Assembly: GCA_030015575.1 (NCBI GenBank)
Contig: JASDDO010000006.1
Coordinates: 324,246,361-324,310,360, forward strand
Length of the DNA stretch: 64,000 bases
Direction of reading: 5' to 3'
Origin: Agapanthus africanus
Lineage: Eukaryota > Streptophyta > Magnoliopsida > Asparagales > Amaryllidaceae
The notes beneath the pieces were generated by a model, which did no database searches, was not told where the DNA came from, and saw only the letters and a program-made list of their open reading frames with translations. Shown in pieces: positions 47,941 through 58,464 of this stretch. The translations under genes were made by a program, and so were the position numbers. Every line of letters starts with the position of its first letter. Position 1 is the first letter of the stretch.

Positions 47941-50084
47941 TTATACCCAAGTACAAAAAAATTTTGTCCTTGAAATTCACGGAAATAGAGAACAGACTTG
48001 CGAAGAGGTGTGGAAACTTTTGTTGAACTTCGTCTTCTCGTTCCTAAGTAGATTGTTCATGTGAACGATTTCCCACGAAACAAGTACTAGAGAGGTCGCT
48101 CTATTCTTGATAACCTTTTCTTGTCGATCCACAATAGCTATCGGTGGCTCTTCATAAGTCAAATCCTTGCTCAATGTCAATTCCGAGTTGTCTAAGATGT
48201 GTGTCTCATCTCGAACATACTTGCGAAATTGAGATACATGAAACACGTCATGAACATCCGCTAAGAACGGTGGTAAAGCCAATCAATAAGCCACTTTTCC
48301 AATATGCTCAATGACATCGGAAGGCCCCACGAATCGAGTACTAAGCTTGCCTCGATTACCAAACCGGATTAGTCCCGTAATCGGTGATATCTTCAATAAC
48401 ACATGACCACCAACTACAAACTCTAAAGGTCATCTTCCAGTATTTGTCTAACTTTTCTATCAATCTTGTGCCACCTTCATATGCTCACAAATTAAGTTGA
48501 CTTTCTCCACAATTTGCACAATCAGTTCCGGTCCCAACAATTTTCTTTCTCCAACACTGTCTCAACATACTAGCGAGCAACACTTATGACCGTACAATGC
48601 TTCAAATTGAGCCATCTGTATAGTCGCCTGAAAACTGTTATTGTACGAGAACTCCACCAAATATAAATGATCCTCCCATGAACCCTTGAAGTCTAACATG
48701 CAAGCTCTTAACATATTTTTAAAAGTTTGGATCGTTCTCTAGGACTGTCTATCTGTCTGAGGATGGTAGGCCTACTAAACTTCAAGCGAATTCCCAAATT
48801 TTCTTATAGACTCCTCCAAAATGTGATAGGAACCGGGTATCACGATCAGAAACAATACTCACCGGTACTCCATACAATCTCACAATCTTCTGCATGTACC
48901 TCTCTGCTAAAGCCTCCGTAGACTGACCGACTCGGAATGGTATAAAATGAGTTGCCTTGGTCAGTCGATCGACAATCGCCCATACTGCGTTATTGCCTTT
49001 TGGACCTTATGGTAATGCTGTCACGAAATCCATAGTTATATATTCCCACTTCTATTGGGGAATCGGAAGTGGTTGCAATAAACCAGCTACCCTTTGATGT
49101 TCATCCTTGACTTGCTGATACACCAAGCATCTCGATACGTAACGAACGATCTCTCTTCATTCCTTCCTATGAAAAGTGCTGCCGCAAATCTCTATATATT
49201 TTCGTGCCTTCCGGATGTACCGAATATACGGAACTATAAGTATCTTTCATGAATTCTTCACAAACTTCTCCTTTAGGCACACAAACGATTTTCATACCTC
49301 AAAGAACCATCTTCATGAATCAATAAATTTGTTTGAAGTACGACATCTATTTGTCCTCGAACTTTCTGCAATCTAGGATCATGCAACTGCGCTGTCTTAA
49401 TGCTATAAATCAACAATGACTGTACTCGCAACTGCATCAACTGTCTCGAAGAATCTGGTAGTACGCGCAAACTCGAATCTCTAAAAATCCGTTATAATTT
49501 CATTCTGTGAAGTCAACATTCGTATTGCTGGCAACCGACTTAAAACATTCAGTACTACATTAACTTTTCCCGGATGGTATTTTAGATTAAGATCATAGTC
49601 GGCTATCAGCTCCAACCATCTACACTGCCTCATATTGAGTTTTTTCTGTGCGAACACATATTTTAGGCTCTTGTGATCAGTAAATATCTCGACCTTTTCG
49701 CCCAATAAGTAGTATCTGCAAATCTTCAGCGCAAAAATAACCGCTGCTAGTTCCAAGTCGCGAGTTGGGTAGTTTATCTCATGAGTCTTCAACTGCCTCC
49801 AACACATAAGTTATAACCTTTCCATACTGCATCAAAACACATCTTAAGCCTTTTTCCAGATGTGTCGTTGTTAATAACTAATCCTCCGGAACTATTTGGC
49901 ACGATTAAAATAGGTGCGGTTGTCAACTTTTGCTTCGGCGCCTCAAAAACTAATGCACACTTCTCGGACCAAACAAATGATATCTCCTTTTATGTTAATT
50001 TGGTTAAGGGCTTTGCTATCTGAGCGAAGTTCTCCATAAACTTTCGATAGTATCCAGCAAGTCCAAGGAAACTTCTGATCTCCC
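47941..50084 (-). mobile_element. Tekay chromodomain-like tail, integrase, RNase H and part of RT
   Basis: Reverse-strand fossil. Chromo-like tail with YVRDETHILDNSEL (48282-47977), integrase core (about 49000-48500), the region upstream of integrase (49470-49273), RNase H with [20 protein letters not shown] (first 20 residues; 49807-49481), and the end of RT (about 50084-49850). It corresponds region by region to the forward Tekay element at 1284-4030. Several breaks. Confidence 0.8.
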
Positions 50085-52309
50085 TGTCCTCTGCCGAAAG
50101 ACGCGATCGGGACGTTGGGACGTCCGGCCTAAATTTTGGGGGCAGATGCTATTTGGTTTTATCCGTCCACCTCTCCGAAGATGCCAAGTTGATTTATGGC
50201 ACCGTATATCGGAGGTTTAGACAGATGCGGCGTTGTAGCAGACTTCGTCAGATTTCCCCTCGTTTACGAGGGGGTTTTTGATTGCGGGGACGCTCTTCCC
50301 TGCAGGTGCAAGCCCTACAGTTAATTACGCTACCGCATCGTGGTAACCACTTTCTCCTTCTCCAAATAGTCACTTCGTATCGTGTGTGTTTGTTTTATTT
50401 TTGGTTGTCCGTGGATTGTATACGGAGACTAATTTGTGTTGTCGTCCGTAGGGCATGGATTGGTCCAAATCCGTATTTTCTTAGATTTGGGTTTGGGTTG
50501 GTTTAAGGATCGTTAATCTTGTTTTAGATTAAGATCAACTCAAACGTTTGTTGAGAATACGTTAGTCTAATTTTAGACTAAGATCTACTCAACATGATTT
50601 GAGAATCATTTAGATCCAACGAAAGAGCATTTGGGCTCTATCGTTTTAGTTTAAGGATGTTGCGGTCCATTGGGTTTAAGGAGATCTATGGTCAGGTTTG
50701 GGACTAAGACCAATTAAAAAGATTGTGAGCACATGGGCTCGGTTGATCTGAATTAGGGACTTGTGGCCAACTTAGGCTCAGTCCGCTCATTTTTTAATAA
50801 AATGTTGAACATTTGTTTAGACTCGGTCCACTCAGTTTGAATAAAACGCTGAACATTTATTTGGGCTCAGCCCTTTTTGTTCAACAATACTGGGCATTGA
50901 TTTAGGTTCTGACATCTCTTTTTCTTTTTGTTTTTTATTGAGTGTTGAACACTTTTTATGGCGCTGGGGCCTTATTTACAGAGCGCTTGGTAATTTCGTA
51001 ACGCCCACGTAAGGAGCACGCGGAGCGCTTGGCGCTGAACGCCAGACTTGGAGCGCTAAGGCGCTTCTTATAAAATAGCGCCCACGTGAGGAGCACATGA
51101 AGCGCTTGGCGCTGAGCGCCAGACTTGGAGCGCTAAAACGCTTCTTTTAAATTGGAGCGTTAAGGTGCTTCTTATAAATTGGAGCGTTACGGTGCTTCTT
51201 ATAAAATAGCGCCCACATGAGGAGCACGTGGAGCGCTTGGCGCTGAGCGCCAGACTTAGAGCGCTAAAGCGCTTCTTTTAAATTGGAGTGCTAAGGCGCT
51301 TTTTTGGCAGTTCTGATTAGTTCTGTGCTCTGAGAATTAAATTCTCGATTTATAAAAGACTTTGCCTTATGAATCTAAGAACCGAGTTCTTCTTTTTTGA
51401 GGAGATGCTATGATCTCTTTGTTTTTATGAAAGACTTTGTCTTATAGATATGTGATCTAGAAAAAAGAACTAAGTTCTTATGTTGTGAGAGTTAAAACTC
51501 TCAAAAATCGAGGAGATGTTATGATCTCTCTTCTTTTATTTACCTTGAAGAACCTTCTTTTTCTTAGAGCTTGCTCTTCTCTTTTTTTTTCTGAGAACTT
51601 GAAACTTATAGGGAGTTTCTCCCTTTTTCTTGAAGTTTATGGGGGGTTCTTCTCTTTAAGACTTGAAGTCTTGGGTCCTTTATAGGGGAGCCTGATTTGT
51701 TGAATCAGTTAAGTAAATCTCTCATTGAGATATCTCTAATTGATTTGGGAATTCATTCCACCATTGGATCTTTGATCTAAGCGCTTCTGTTTTACAGAAG
51801 ACATCTTTCTTGTATTTAGCAAGATTGGGAAAATATTTTCCCATACAGAACTTATTCTGTATTTTAGTGATTTTTAACCACCATGGGATCTTTTGATCCA
51901 ACGGTGCTCTGATTTACAGAGCACAATCTTTTTTGTTTGGAAAGATTTGAGGAGTATTTCCTCAACAGAATTTTATTCTGGTAATTTGATGATTTATCAC
52001 CTTCGTTAGATCTTTGATCCAAGGGATGAGAATTTTTAGTTCTGGCGCTGGCGCTCTCATGCTTTGCACGTGAGGCGCTGTTTGACTCTTAGCGCTGGCG
52101 CTCTTGGCACGAGCGCTCTCATGGTTTGCACGTGAGGCGCTGCCTCAGAGTCTTTAGCGCTGGCGCTCTTAGCGCAGGCGCTCTCATGCTTTGCACGTAA
52201 AGCGCTCCCTCAGAATTTTTGACTCTTAGCGCTGACGCTCTTATGAAGCGCTGCCTCAGTTCAAATTTCAAATTTTGAATAGAGCTTCTCTCTCTGATTG
52301 GGGGAAACA
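50085..52309 (-). mobile_element. Solo Tat-type LTR inserted in Tekay RT
   Basis: 2225 bp. On the reverse strand it starts TGTTTCCCCCAATCAGAG (52309) and ends GGCAGAGGACA (50085), flanked by CTCCC on both sides (50080-50084 and 52310-52314), a perfect target duplication. Contents: GCGC/ACGT repeat clusters at 52050-52260 and 50995-51300, a reverse TATA box CTATAAAGG near 51677-51685, and hairpin-forming inverted repeats, for example CTTCTGT-TTT-ACAGAAG (51784-51800), CAGAAT-TTT-ATTCTG (about 51968-51982) and 8-bp arms GTGCTCTG/CAGAGCAC around ATTTA (51904-51924). Confidence 0.9.
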
Positions 52310-54284
52310 CTCCCCTACATTCTTTAGAATCGGCCAATCATGAACGGCTGCAATCTTTTCAGGGTCAACTGCAATTCCATCTCCGGAGACAACATGACCC
52401 AAGAACTTCACTTCATCAAGTCAAAACTCGCACTTTCTCATCTTAGCATACAACTTTTCTTGTCTCAACGTCTGCAGCGCGATTCTTAAGTGTTCTTCAT
52501 GCTCTTCTTTGCTTCTCGTGTAAACCAGAATATCATCGATGAATACCACCACGAACTAATCTAGGAATGATGAAAATATCCGATTCACGAGTCCATAAAT
52601 ATCACCGGTGCGTTAGTAACTCCAAATGGCATAACTAAATACTCGTAATGCCCATATCGAGTTTGGAACGCCGTCTTGCAAATGTTTTCTATTTTCATCC
52701 GAATTTAGTAATAACCCGATTGCAAATCCAATTTCGAGAGTACTCTCACGCCACTGAGTTGATCGAATAATTCATCTATGCGAGAAATTGGATACTTATT
52801 CTTAATAATCACCTGACTTAACTCTCGATAGTCGATGCACATTCTCCGCGTGCCATCTTTCTTGACCAAAAGAACTGGAGCTCCCCACGGTGAACTGCTA
52901 CTGCGAATCCAACCCTTCTCTAATAATTCGGAAACTTATCTCTTTATCTCTTCCAGTTCTACCGGTACCATCGGATAATAAGCCTTTGAAATCGGCGCTG
53001 CTCCAGGAATAAGATCAATAGCGAACACCACATCTCGTTTTGGCGGTAAACCCGAGATGTCCTTGAACACATCCATGAAATCCCGAACTACTACTGGTGC
53101 TTCCTCCTTAATTCCATCGACTAAAAAACGACATTTGTCGGCTTAGCCCTAAATTCGACTGGCTCGACTGATTTGCTGCCCCCCAAGAATTCGAACTCCA
53201 GATGTCCGGAAATTTGGAAAATCACCTTCTTTGCTCTACAATTTATATGATCATGGAAAATGTCAAGAAAGTCCATTCCTAAGACAACATCAAAACTGTC
53301 TGTCTCTATCACCAAGAAATCCACGAACAACTCCCGTCCGCAATAACAATAGAACAACCTTTATATTCACTACTAGATATAATTCTTCTATTCGCAGTTT
53401 GTATGTCTCAACTACTAGATAGGGCCGTGTGTGGAATAGAGTGTGTACCAATAAATTTGGATGACATAAAGCAATGGGATGCACCAGAATCGAATAATGC
53501 TAATATGGGAGAATATCGTCTGAAGCTTTGGCCTTCTCGGCCGTCAGGGTGAAGGCTTGTCCCTGATTAGGTCTCTGAGTAATCTGTTTCTGCCCATAAG
53601 TCTGCTTTTGTGGTGTTTTCTAGATATCGTCTCAACTGTAATTTTGAATGGCACGTATCAATCGAATGGTCAGCTGACCCACAAACTAAACAAAGTCCAA
53701 GTTTTATTCGACAATCCTTCTACATGTGGCCGGGTAGACGACAGAAATCATAAACCACACTTCTTTTCTGATTTGATACGAAAGGCCTTTTCATAGGCAT
53801 TGTCCCATGTCTGTTAACTGGAATGCCTTTACGTTCAGGAGCTCTGGTTGGTGCATACGAGGTCTTACGCACTACAACCTCTTGCTGTTGAGTACCATTT
53901 ACTCTCACTGATAATCTCTGTTGTTTTCTAACCGCCGTGAGAACTTGAGAGAAAGTGATCAGTCATAACGAAATGATATGTCTCTGAATCTTCACATTCA
54001 AACTACGCATGAACTGCCTTGCCCTATCCGTCTCGTTGGCAACCAAGGGCCCTGCAAATCGACTGAGCCGAATCCACTCAGCTGCATGTGTATCAACAGA
54101 TCTGCCATTCTGCTTTAAACTAATGAGCTTCTTTTCTATTTCCTCCTTTGCAGATTGCGGAAAGAAATTCTCCAAGAAACTCTGTGTAATAGTCGCCCAG
54201 TTGATCAGGTTTGCCAAACGGGCCTTCTCAACAAGCCACCATTCGCGGGCGTAATCCACTAACTGGATGCGTACCGCATCCACC
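52310..54284 (-). mobile_element. Tekay RT (rest), protease and gag region
   Basis: Reverse-strand fossil continuing the Tekay element. RT (about 52950-52330), protease region with FDVVLGMDFLDIF (53357-53121), a zinc-knuckle-like stretch (about 53760-53720), and gag with WATITQSFLENFFP (54283-53963). It ends at the edge of the second Tat element, so the start of gag is beyond the window. Several breaks. Confidence 0.8.
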
Positions 54285-56231
54285 TGTTCCTCTTCGAATG
54301 GCGGCGACGACGTGAGGACGTCTAGCCTGAGATTCGGGGCAGATGCTATATGGTTTTATCCTTCTACCTTTCCGAAGATGCCAAGTTGATTTATGACACC
54401 GTGTATCGGAGGTTTAGACGGATGCGGCCGATGTAGCAGACTTCGTCAGATTCCCCCTCGCTAGAGGGTTTTTTTTATTGTGGGGACGCTCTTCCCTGCA
54501 GGCGCAAGCCCCTGCAGTTAATTACGCTACAGTATCGCGGCAGCCACTTTCTCCTTCTCCAGAATTTCACTTCGTGTCGTGTGTGTTTGTTTTGTTTGTG
54601 GTTGCCCGTGGATTGTATACGGAGACTGAGTAATGCCGTCGTCCGTAGGACGTGGATTAGTCTAAATCCGTATTTACTTAGATTTGGGTTTGGTGTTTTT
54701 AGTTTAAGGATATGTTAGCCGTATTGAGGCTAAGATCAACTTAAACATTCGTTAAGGATACGTTAGTCCTGTTTTGAGACTAAGATCAACTTAAGGTGGT
54801 GATCCATTTAATATATGACCGTCGGGACTCGTCACCTCTCTGACATCGTTGAAGGATTACAACGATAGGTGTCAGAGGAGTTAGGAGATGTACCCTTGAA
54901 CCAAAGTTGATTTGGAGTTTTATAGTCCATTTGAATGTTTAAGGATACGTTAGCCGTGTTTGGGGCTAAGATCAACTTAAACGGGATCGTTTAGATCCGG
55001 TAAAAGAGCATTTGGAGGCTCTATTGTTCCAGTTTAGGGACGTAGTGGTCCGATATTAGTTTAAGGACGTTTCGGTCCGATATTAGTTTAAGGATGTTTC
55101 GGTCCGTGTTGATGTGTGGTTGTCGGGACCCGTCACCTCTCTGACGTCGTTGAAGGATTACAACGATGGGTGTCAGAGGAGTTCGGAGATGTACCCTCGA
55201 ACTGGTCGTAAATTGATTTAGGGAGCAGCTGTGCTCAGTCGATTTAATTTGAGGACTTACGGCCATGATTGGGCTAAATCCAGCTGAAAAATATTCAACG
55301 TTTTTTATTTATTTTTGGTCTATTAGACCTATGCTAGGGCTTTGCCCACATTTAAATAATGCATTGCATTGCTTTTTATTTTTGTCTGGGCTCTGCCCAG
55401 AAAGGATGCAGAGCATCAATTTGTTTTGGGCTCTGCCCATTTATAAGTGATGCAGAGCATCAATTTTATTTGGGCTCTGCCCTTTTATTACTTTGCAATT
55501 TATTTTGGCCTGCTAGGTCTTTTTGACTTGGGCCTGGCCCTTTAGCAAAAGAAATGCATTGCATTTTTCAGGCGCTTTGCGCCAATCAAAAAGCACAAGC
55601 GCTTGTGGTGATGACACGTGTCATGCAAGCGCAGTGCGCTGCGCTGGTGCGCTACGCTTGCGCTGCTGACACGTGGCGCGCTCTGGTGAGTTGCGCCAAT
55701 TTCAGAGAGCAAAGCTCTATCTTAAAGCGCATAGCGCAAGTAGTTCAGATACTGACACGTGGCGCTCTCTGGTGGCTTGCGCCAACCCAAGAGCGCAACA
55801 GTGCAGATTTTCAAGTGCAGAGCACCATTAATTTGAGAATCTTTTAGATTCAAGAACCAATAGTTCATAAAAGAAGTGCAAAGCAGTATTTGATTTCTTG
55901 ATCTAATTTAGATAAAAAAAAAACAAGCTTTTTCTTATTTCAGGAACCAGAGGTTCATAAAAAGTGCAAAGCACTGTTTTTTATTTTGTTTTCTATTAAA
56001 GATCATTGATCTTGTTTTTAGATCAATGATCTATGAGAAGAAATTTTTCTATCTAAATGGTCTTTTACCTTTCTTTTTTTTTCTTGGAATTTCTTCCGAG
56101 TTCTCTCTGCTTGAAATTTTTGATTTCTCACAAAAAAAAATGTTGATGCCTTTGATTTGAGGTCTAGGGGTCTTTATATAGTGCCCATAAGTTTGTTGAA
56201 TTTGTTAACGAGATCTTTCTCTGAGTGATTT

Positions 56232-56308
56232 GGGAAATTTTCCCTACTGTTGGATCTTTGATCCAAGGGCTTCTGTTTTACAGAAGAAAATCTTCTTGTT
56301 TTAACAAG
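56232..56308. repeat. Cluster of four perfect inverted repeats next to the LTR TATA box
   Basis: GGGAAA-T-TTTCCC (56232-56244), TTGGATC-TTT-GATCCAA (56250-56266), CTTCTGT-TTT-ACAGAAG (56270-56286), CTTGTT-TT-AACAAG (56295-56308). They lie 50-130 bp upstream of the TATA box in LTR orientation, in the same order as similar hairpins in the forward Tat LTR. Confidence 0.92.
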
Positions 56309-56363
56309 AACAGAAAGATTTCTTTACAATCTTAATTCCGTTTGGCGCAAATGCCCCAGCGCG

Positions 56364-56494
56364 TGACACGTGTCAAGCAGCGCACAGCGCAGCGCAACCA
56401 CGCTGACACGTGTCGCGCAGGGCAAAGCGCAGCGCAACCGCGCTGACACGTGTCATACAGCGCAAAGTGCAACGCAACCGCGCTGACACGTGTC
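56364..56494. repeat. Four TGACACGTGTC palindromes at exact 40-bp spacing
   Basis: TGACACGTGTC starts at 56364, 56404, 56444 and 56484. Between them lie GCGCAGCGCAACCGCGC-like spacers. ACACGTGTC contains the ACGT core found in plant G-box and ABA-response sites. Confidence 0.92.
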
Positions 56495-56689
56495 GCGCAG
56501 CGCAGTGTTTGCGCAACTGAAGCGTTGCTTCCTTTTGCTTTGGTCTGATTGGGCGCGCCTTCATGGGCGCTGCGCTGAAGTATCAGCGCCTGACACATGG
56601 CGCGTTGCGCACAGCGCAAGGAATTTAAAGCGTTGCTTCATCTCCCGCCTTAGAATTTGAACAGAGATTTGCTCTGATTGGGGTAAACA

Positions 56690-56703
56690 AATGCTCCCCA
56701 CCG
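56690..56703 (-). promoter_or_regulatory. Polypurine tract of the second Tat element
   Basis: Reverse-strand GGTGGGGAGCATT directly before the LTR start TGTTTACC, matching GGGGGGCATT at the corresponding site of the forward Tat element. Confidence 0.75.
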
Positions 56704-56792
56704 TTGCGCTTACGTGGCCCCAAGCGTGAGCGCAGCGGTGGCAGAATTCCAACCGTTGCGGCAACTCAGGAGTTGAAGGGGCGCCGAGCGCC

Positions 56793-56800
56793 TATAAATA
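56793..56800 (+). promoter_or_regulatory. Forward-strand TATA box for the antisense ORF
   Basis: TATAAATA in the context GCGCCTATAAATAGATGG, on the strand opposite to the element, about 100 bp outside the 3' LTR and 525 bp upstream of the antisense open frame. A CT-rich, exon-like leader with repeated GAGCTTTGCTC/GAGCCTTGCTC words follows. Confidence 0.6.
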
Positions 56801-57317
56801 GATGGTCACCATCCTCAAGACTTTTCATTTCTCAGAACTTCAGAGCTTTGCTCTTGCTTTCAAGAACTTAAGAGTTAAACTCTAGAAAACTTTTTAGGTA
56901 AAATTAACTTAAATTAAATTAACTTAATTTTAAATAACAGAGCCTTGCTCTCATAAATCTTTGATCTAAAGAAAACCCATTTAGGGTTTTATTAATAGGG
57001 CTTTGCTTGCCTTAGATCATGATTTTTTCTTGGGACTTCTTAGCCCATGAATCAAAGCTCTGCTTTCTTGATACAGGTAGAATTTTAATCTTCTGCGAAG
57101 AACTCTTAAGAGTTTGATCATAAATAATGAAGATCAAAAATGGGGTTTTATCTTTGATGGATTTTATTATCTTTTCATAGCAAGGCTCTCAGCGTTCTCG
57201 AGGAATTTCTTTTAAATTCCTCTCATTACTGAATTTGATAGGTGTCACTCCTGTTTGCAGAGCATTGCTCTCGAGGAGTTTTAACTCCCTATACTTTTTC
57301 TCATTGCTAATCTTCCA

Positions 57318-57845
57318 ATGATGTTTCCTTCAGGCATTATGGCGGTGCGTCTCTACAGTCTGCACGAATTCATTATTTACGAGGATATCCGTGCACAGGG
57401 CCGTCAACAAAACCGGGAGTTTACGGACGCCCAATGTGCAGAGGTCATGGGTCGTCTGAACGCAAGCGCCGATTGGCTGCTCCCTTGCCGTTCTGCTCTC
57501 TTGAAAGTCATGCTGGGAGCAATCTGGAGAGCACTCCCGGGGTTCCACGAGGCCTTACCGCTCAATGCGCTGGATGATGCCGAAGACAAGATACATTCAG
57601 TGTACCTGTCGGGGCTGATCTCGAAGAAGCGGCGGGATAGCCTTATCGACATCCTGCATCAAATTTTTCAGCAGACGACGATAATTGCTGCTTATCGAAG
57701 ACTGGGGGGCCTCGCCGAAGACCTTGACACACAGGAGCGCGAGAGGCTGCGCACGAGAATAATCAGAAAGGCCAGGAGAACTCTGGATGGCCTTACTTTT
57801 GAATTCCTCAATCCGTGCCCTGGATCTGAGATTATTCCATTGTAA
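57318..57845 (+). CDS. Antisense additional ORF (aORF) of the second Tat element
   Basis: 175 codons, uninterrupted, on the strand opposite to gag-pol, between the repeats and the 3' LTR. Methionines at residues 1, 2 and 8 are possible starts. A good acceptor TTTCCTTCAG ends at 57333, just before the Met-8 codon (57339, MAVRLYSLHEFIIYEDIRAQ), and a possible donor AGGTAAAA is near 56895, so a spliced leader with translation from Met-8 (168 residues) is plausible. The protein is soluble, mixed alpha-helical, with an ERERLRTRIIRKARR basic stretch near the end; no known domain is recognised. Some Tat elements (for example maize Grande) are known to carry antisense ORFs in this place; their function is unknown. 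It looks whole. A host-gene capture is the alternative. Confidence 0.7.
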   Translation: MMFPSGIMAVRLYSLHEFIIYEDIRAQGRQQNREFTDAQCAEVMGRLNASADWLLPCRSALLKVMLGAIWRALPGFHEALPLNALDDAEDKIHSVYLSGLISKKRRDSLIDILHQIFQQTTIIAAYRRLGGLAEDLDTQERERLRTRIIRKARRTLDGLTFEFLNPCPGSEIIPL

Positions 57846-58130
57846 TAATATTTCTCGTTTATTGCTTTATGATTGTAAGAATTTTTGGCAATATTAATAG
57901 AAAAGTTTTATCCCCGCTTGTCTTATTTTTCGTTCTGAATCTTTTGCCTGTGCATGAATGAGTGTGCCTCGAATGCTTAATCCAATGCCAATCAGATGCT
58001 CTCTTTGTCGCTTTCTTCTTTCTTTTATTATCTGCATGTTACTTTAGTAACATGGTTGACAGATAATAGAGCACGCATCTTGATTTCTTCAAGAAATAGT
58101 AATGGCTTAGGTCGCAAGTTCAGATCTGCC
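57846..58130 (+). other. 3' flank of the antisense ORF
   Basis: AT-rich; AATAAT lies at the stop codon and AATATTAATAG near 57889, both weak polyadenylation candidates. Apart from the hairpin at 58027-58067, nothing is seen. Confidence 0.4.
58027..58067. repeat. Strong hairpin downstream of the antisense ORF
   Basis: The arms ATTATCTG-CATGTTACT (58027-58043) and AGTAACATG-(GTTGA)-CAGATAAT (58046-58067) pair perfectly through 17 bp, with a 2-nt centre and one 5-nt bulge. It lies 180 bp after the antisense stop codon and about 60 bp before the repeat arrays. Confidence 0.85.
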
Positions 58131-58134
58131 GCCT

Positions 58135-58340
58135 AAGACTTTTCAACTCTATGAGCCGTGAGGGTCTCATAGAGACTTTTCTCCCTACGGATCGAGAGGA
58201 TCTTGTAGGTGGGTTTTCTCCTTGGGAATCGTGAGGATTCGTAAGTGTGTTTTCTCTTATAAGTCGTAAGGATCCTATAAGAGAATTTTTCCCTTTTACG
58301 AGTCGAGAGGACTCGTAAGCGGTTGTTTCCCTCCTTGTCG
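58135..58340 (-). repeat. GAGTCGTAAGGATC-type short tandem repeats
   Basis: Inverted relatives of the small units at 35310-35720 and 38817-40140 of the forward Tat element (GAGCCGTGAGGGTCTCATAG; GAGTCGAGAGGACTCGTAAG). More copies lie at 59815-59985 and 60160-60335. Confidence 0.8.
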
Positions 58341-58464
58341 AAACTCGACTTTGGAGAGTGAGACCCATGAATAGTATGCAAGAGACCGTTTAGACCGACT
58401 TGCAGGGTCCCATTGTTCAGGAAGCAAGTTTTTTAATCCCTGCTGCCTGAGGCTTCATCTTGCA

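Larger units (their letters stand above)
54285..56689 (-). repeat. 3' LTR of the second Tat element
   Basis: 2405 bp. On the reverse strand it starts TGTTTACCCCAATCAGAG (56689) and ends GAAGAGGAACA (54285), close to the solo LTR at 50085-52309 at both ends. TATA box (reverse CTATATAAAG) at 56172-56181. Further contents are ACGT palindromes (56364-56494; 55600-55780), hairpins (56232-56308; 55837-55851; a 12-bp-arm one near 56003-56033) and GGACCGAAACGTCCTTAAAC-like units (55030-55115). Confidence 0.85.
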
